A program made the translations under genes and the position numbers. This document shows, in pieces, positions 63,142 through 64,000 of a stretch of 64,000 nt of DNA. The stretch comes from Gammaproteobacteria bacterium (GTDB lineage Bacteria > Pseudomonadota > Gammaproteobacteria > Burkholderiales > Sulfuricellaceae), in contig JAHJGO010000011.1 in NCBI GenBank assembly GCA_018824405.1, forward strand, positions 233,783 through 297,782, given 5' to 3'. Numbering within the stretch: the stretch's first letter is position 1; each line of letters starts with the position of its first letter. The notes beneath the pieces were generated by a model. That model ran no database searches. It was not told the DNA's origin and saw only the letters and a program-made list of their open reading frames with translations.

Positions 63142-64000
63142 ATGGCGGTTGCTGATGTATTGAAAATGATCAAGGACAACGAAGTCAAATTCGTTGATCT
63201 GCGTTTTACCGACACGCGCGGCAAAGAACAGCACGTTTCCATTCCCTCCCACGTGGTGGATGAGGGCTGGTTTGAAGACGGCCATGCTTTCGACGGCTCC
63301 TCCATCGCTGGCTGGAAAGGCATTCAGGCTTCCGACATGCTGTTGATGCCGGACCCGGAAACCGCCAACATGGACCCGTTCTTCGATGAATCCACCCTGA
63401 TCATCAGCTGCGACGTGGTTGAGCCCTCAGACGGCAAAGGCTATGATCGCTGCCCACGCTCCATCGCCAAACGCGCTGAAGCCTATCTGAAATCCTCCGG
63501 CATTGGCGATACCGCCTACTTTGGTCCTGAGCCAGAATTCTTCATCTTTGATTCCGTGACCTGGCATGCCGACATGTCCGGCGCCTCGGTTTCGATTGAT
63601 TCCGAAGAAGCCGCATGGTCTTCCAAAGCCCGCCTCGAAGGCGGCAACATGGGTCACCGTCCGGGCGTCAAGGGTGGTTATTTCCCGGTTCCTCCCGTCG
63701 ATTCCTTCCAGGACATCCGTTCTGCCATGTGCCTGGCGCTGGAAGAAATGGGCGTGCCGGTTGAAGTGCATCACCACGAAGTGGCAACCGCCGGCCAGTG
63801 CGAAATCGGCACCAAATTCAGCACCCTGGTCAAGCGTGCCGACTGGACCCAGATCCTGAAATACGTAGTGCACAACGTGTCCCACGCCTATGGCAAGACC
63901 GCGACCTTCATGCCCAAGCCTATCGTGGGCGACAACGGTTCCGGCATGCACGTGCACCAGTCGATCTGGAAAGACGGCAAGAACCTGTTTGCCGGCAACG
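63142..64000 (+). CDS. glnA: Glutamine synthetase type I, 3' truncated by window edge
   Basis: The first 286 residues of GlnA (full length about 470). AGGAG lies before the ATG. Glutamine synthetase signatures are present: [21 protein letters not shown] (metal site region), [11 protein letters not shown] (Glu metal ligands), [19 protein letters not shown] and [26 protein letters not shown] (ATP/glutamate loop). It makes glutamine from glutamate and ammonia. It has an NtrC/sigma-54 promoter, hence nitrogen-limitation control. Confidence 0.97.
   Translation, partial: MAVADVLKMIKDNEVKFVDLRFTDTRGKEQHVSIPSHVVDEGWFEDGHAFDGSSIAGWKGIQASDMLLMPDPETANMDPFFDESTLIISCDVVEPSDGKGYDRCPRSIAKRAEAYLKSSGIGDTAYFGPEPEFFIFDSVTWHADMSGASVSIDSEEAAWSSKARLEGGNMGHRPGVKGGYFPVPPVDSFQDIRSAMCLALEEMGVPVEVHHHEVATAGQCEIGTKFSTLVKRADWTQILKYVVHNVSHAYGKTATFMPKPIVGDNGSGMHVHQSIWKDGKNLFAGN

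Overview
The window is a 64 kb chromosomal segment from a bacterium, most likely a betaproteobacterium related to the Nitrosomonadales/Sulfuricella-Gallionella group. The evidence is gene content (MidA, a short TtcA homologue, COG3014-LpoB-YcfL cluster, trpGDC, MetH, Mpl, an NtrC/sigma-54 glnA promoter) and moderately GC-rich coding sequence. This placement is inference. I see no rRNA, intact tRNA, IS transposase, phage or CRISPR array.

Region by region. 1-10.1 kb: one strand of genes that looks like a copper/metal acquisition locus: a NapH/NosR-like ferredoxin membrane protein, a TauE/DsbD-like membrane protein, a TonB-dependent receptor, a secreted BNR beta-propeller with Cys/His motifs, a thioredoxin-like protein, TonB-ExbB-ExbD, and an OprC/NosA-type copper receptor that keeps the CxxxM and HxM ligand pairs. 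10.1-10.4 kb holds two near-identical terminators flanking a potentially structured RNA. 10.5-16.2 kb: MsrPQ, a PPK2 kinase, MidA, a pteridine reductase-like SDR, TtcA. 16.2-24.1 kb (minus strand): an envelope cluster (CsgG/LpoB-like protein, LpoB, YcfL, COG3014 lipoprotein, second TonB), an RNB exoribonuclease and Mpl, with dispersed palindromic repeats between genes and a 270-bp inverted-repeat element forming the whole 5' leader of mpl.

24.4-39.2 kb: XthA, cyclic-di-GMP proteins, two-domain polyphosphate:AMP phosphotransferase, two GT4 glycosyltransferases, a zinc-PLC-like protein, a PAP2 phosphatase, DgkA and a CYTH-CHAD protein. Three sites here match PhoB boxes (11-bp-phased CTGTCAY repeats), two with a -10 element 10 bp downstream. 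They lie in front of a small unknown protein gene, an EAL-CBS-GGDEF/glycosyltransferase/PLC operon, and a glycosyltransferase/PAP2 operon. I read this as a phosphate-starvation island joining polyphosphate use, c-di-GMP signalling and replacement of phospholipids by glycolipids. It is the most interesting system in the window.

39.2-46.2 kb: metH (carrying an in-frame palindromic insertion), a toxin-antitoxin pair, trpGDC. 46.4-50.9 kb: a Ca2+-type P-ATPase, an internally deleted antiporter remnant, a universal stress protein and a GGDEF protein. 51.0-55.5 kb: a very GC-rich acyl-activating/ACP/acyltransferase fusion, a ceramidase-superfamily membrane protein and an alpha/beta hydrolase. 55.7-64 kb: a CNNM/CorC-type transporter, HflX, MtgA, AroE, a PhnD-rhodanese fusion, a CDF transporter and the first two thirds of glnA with its nitrogen-regulated promoter.
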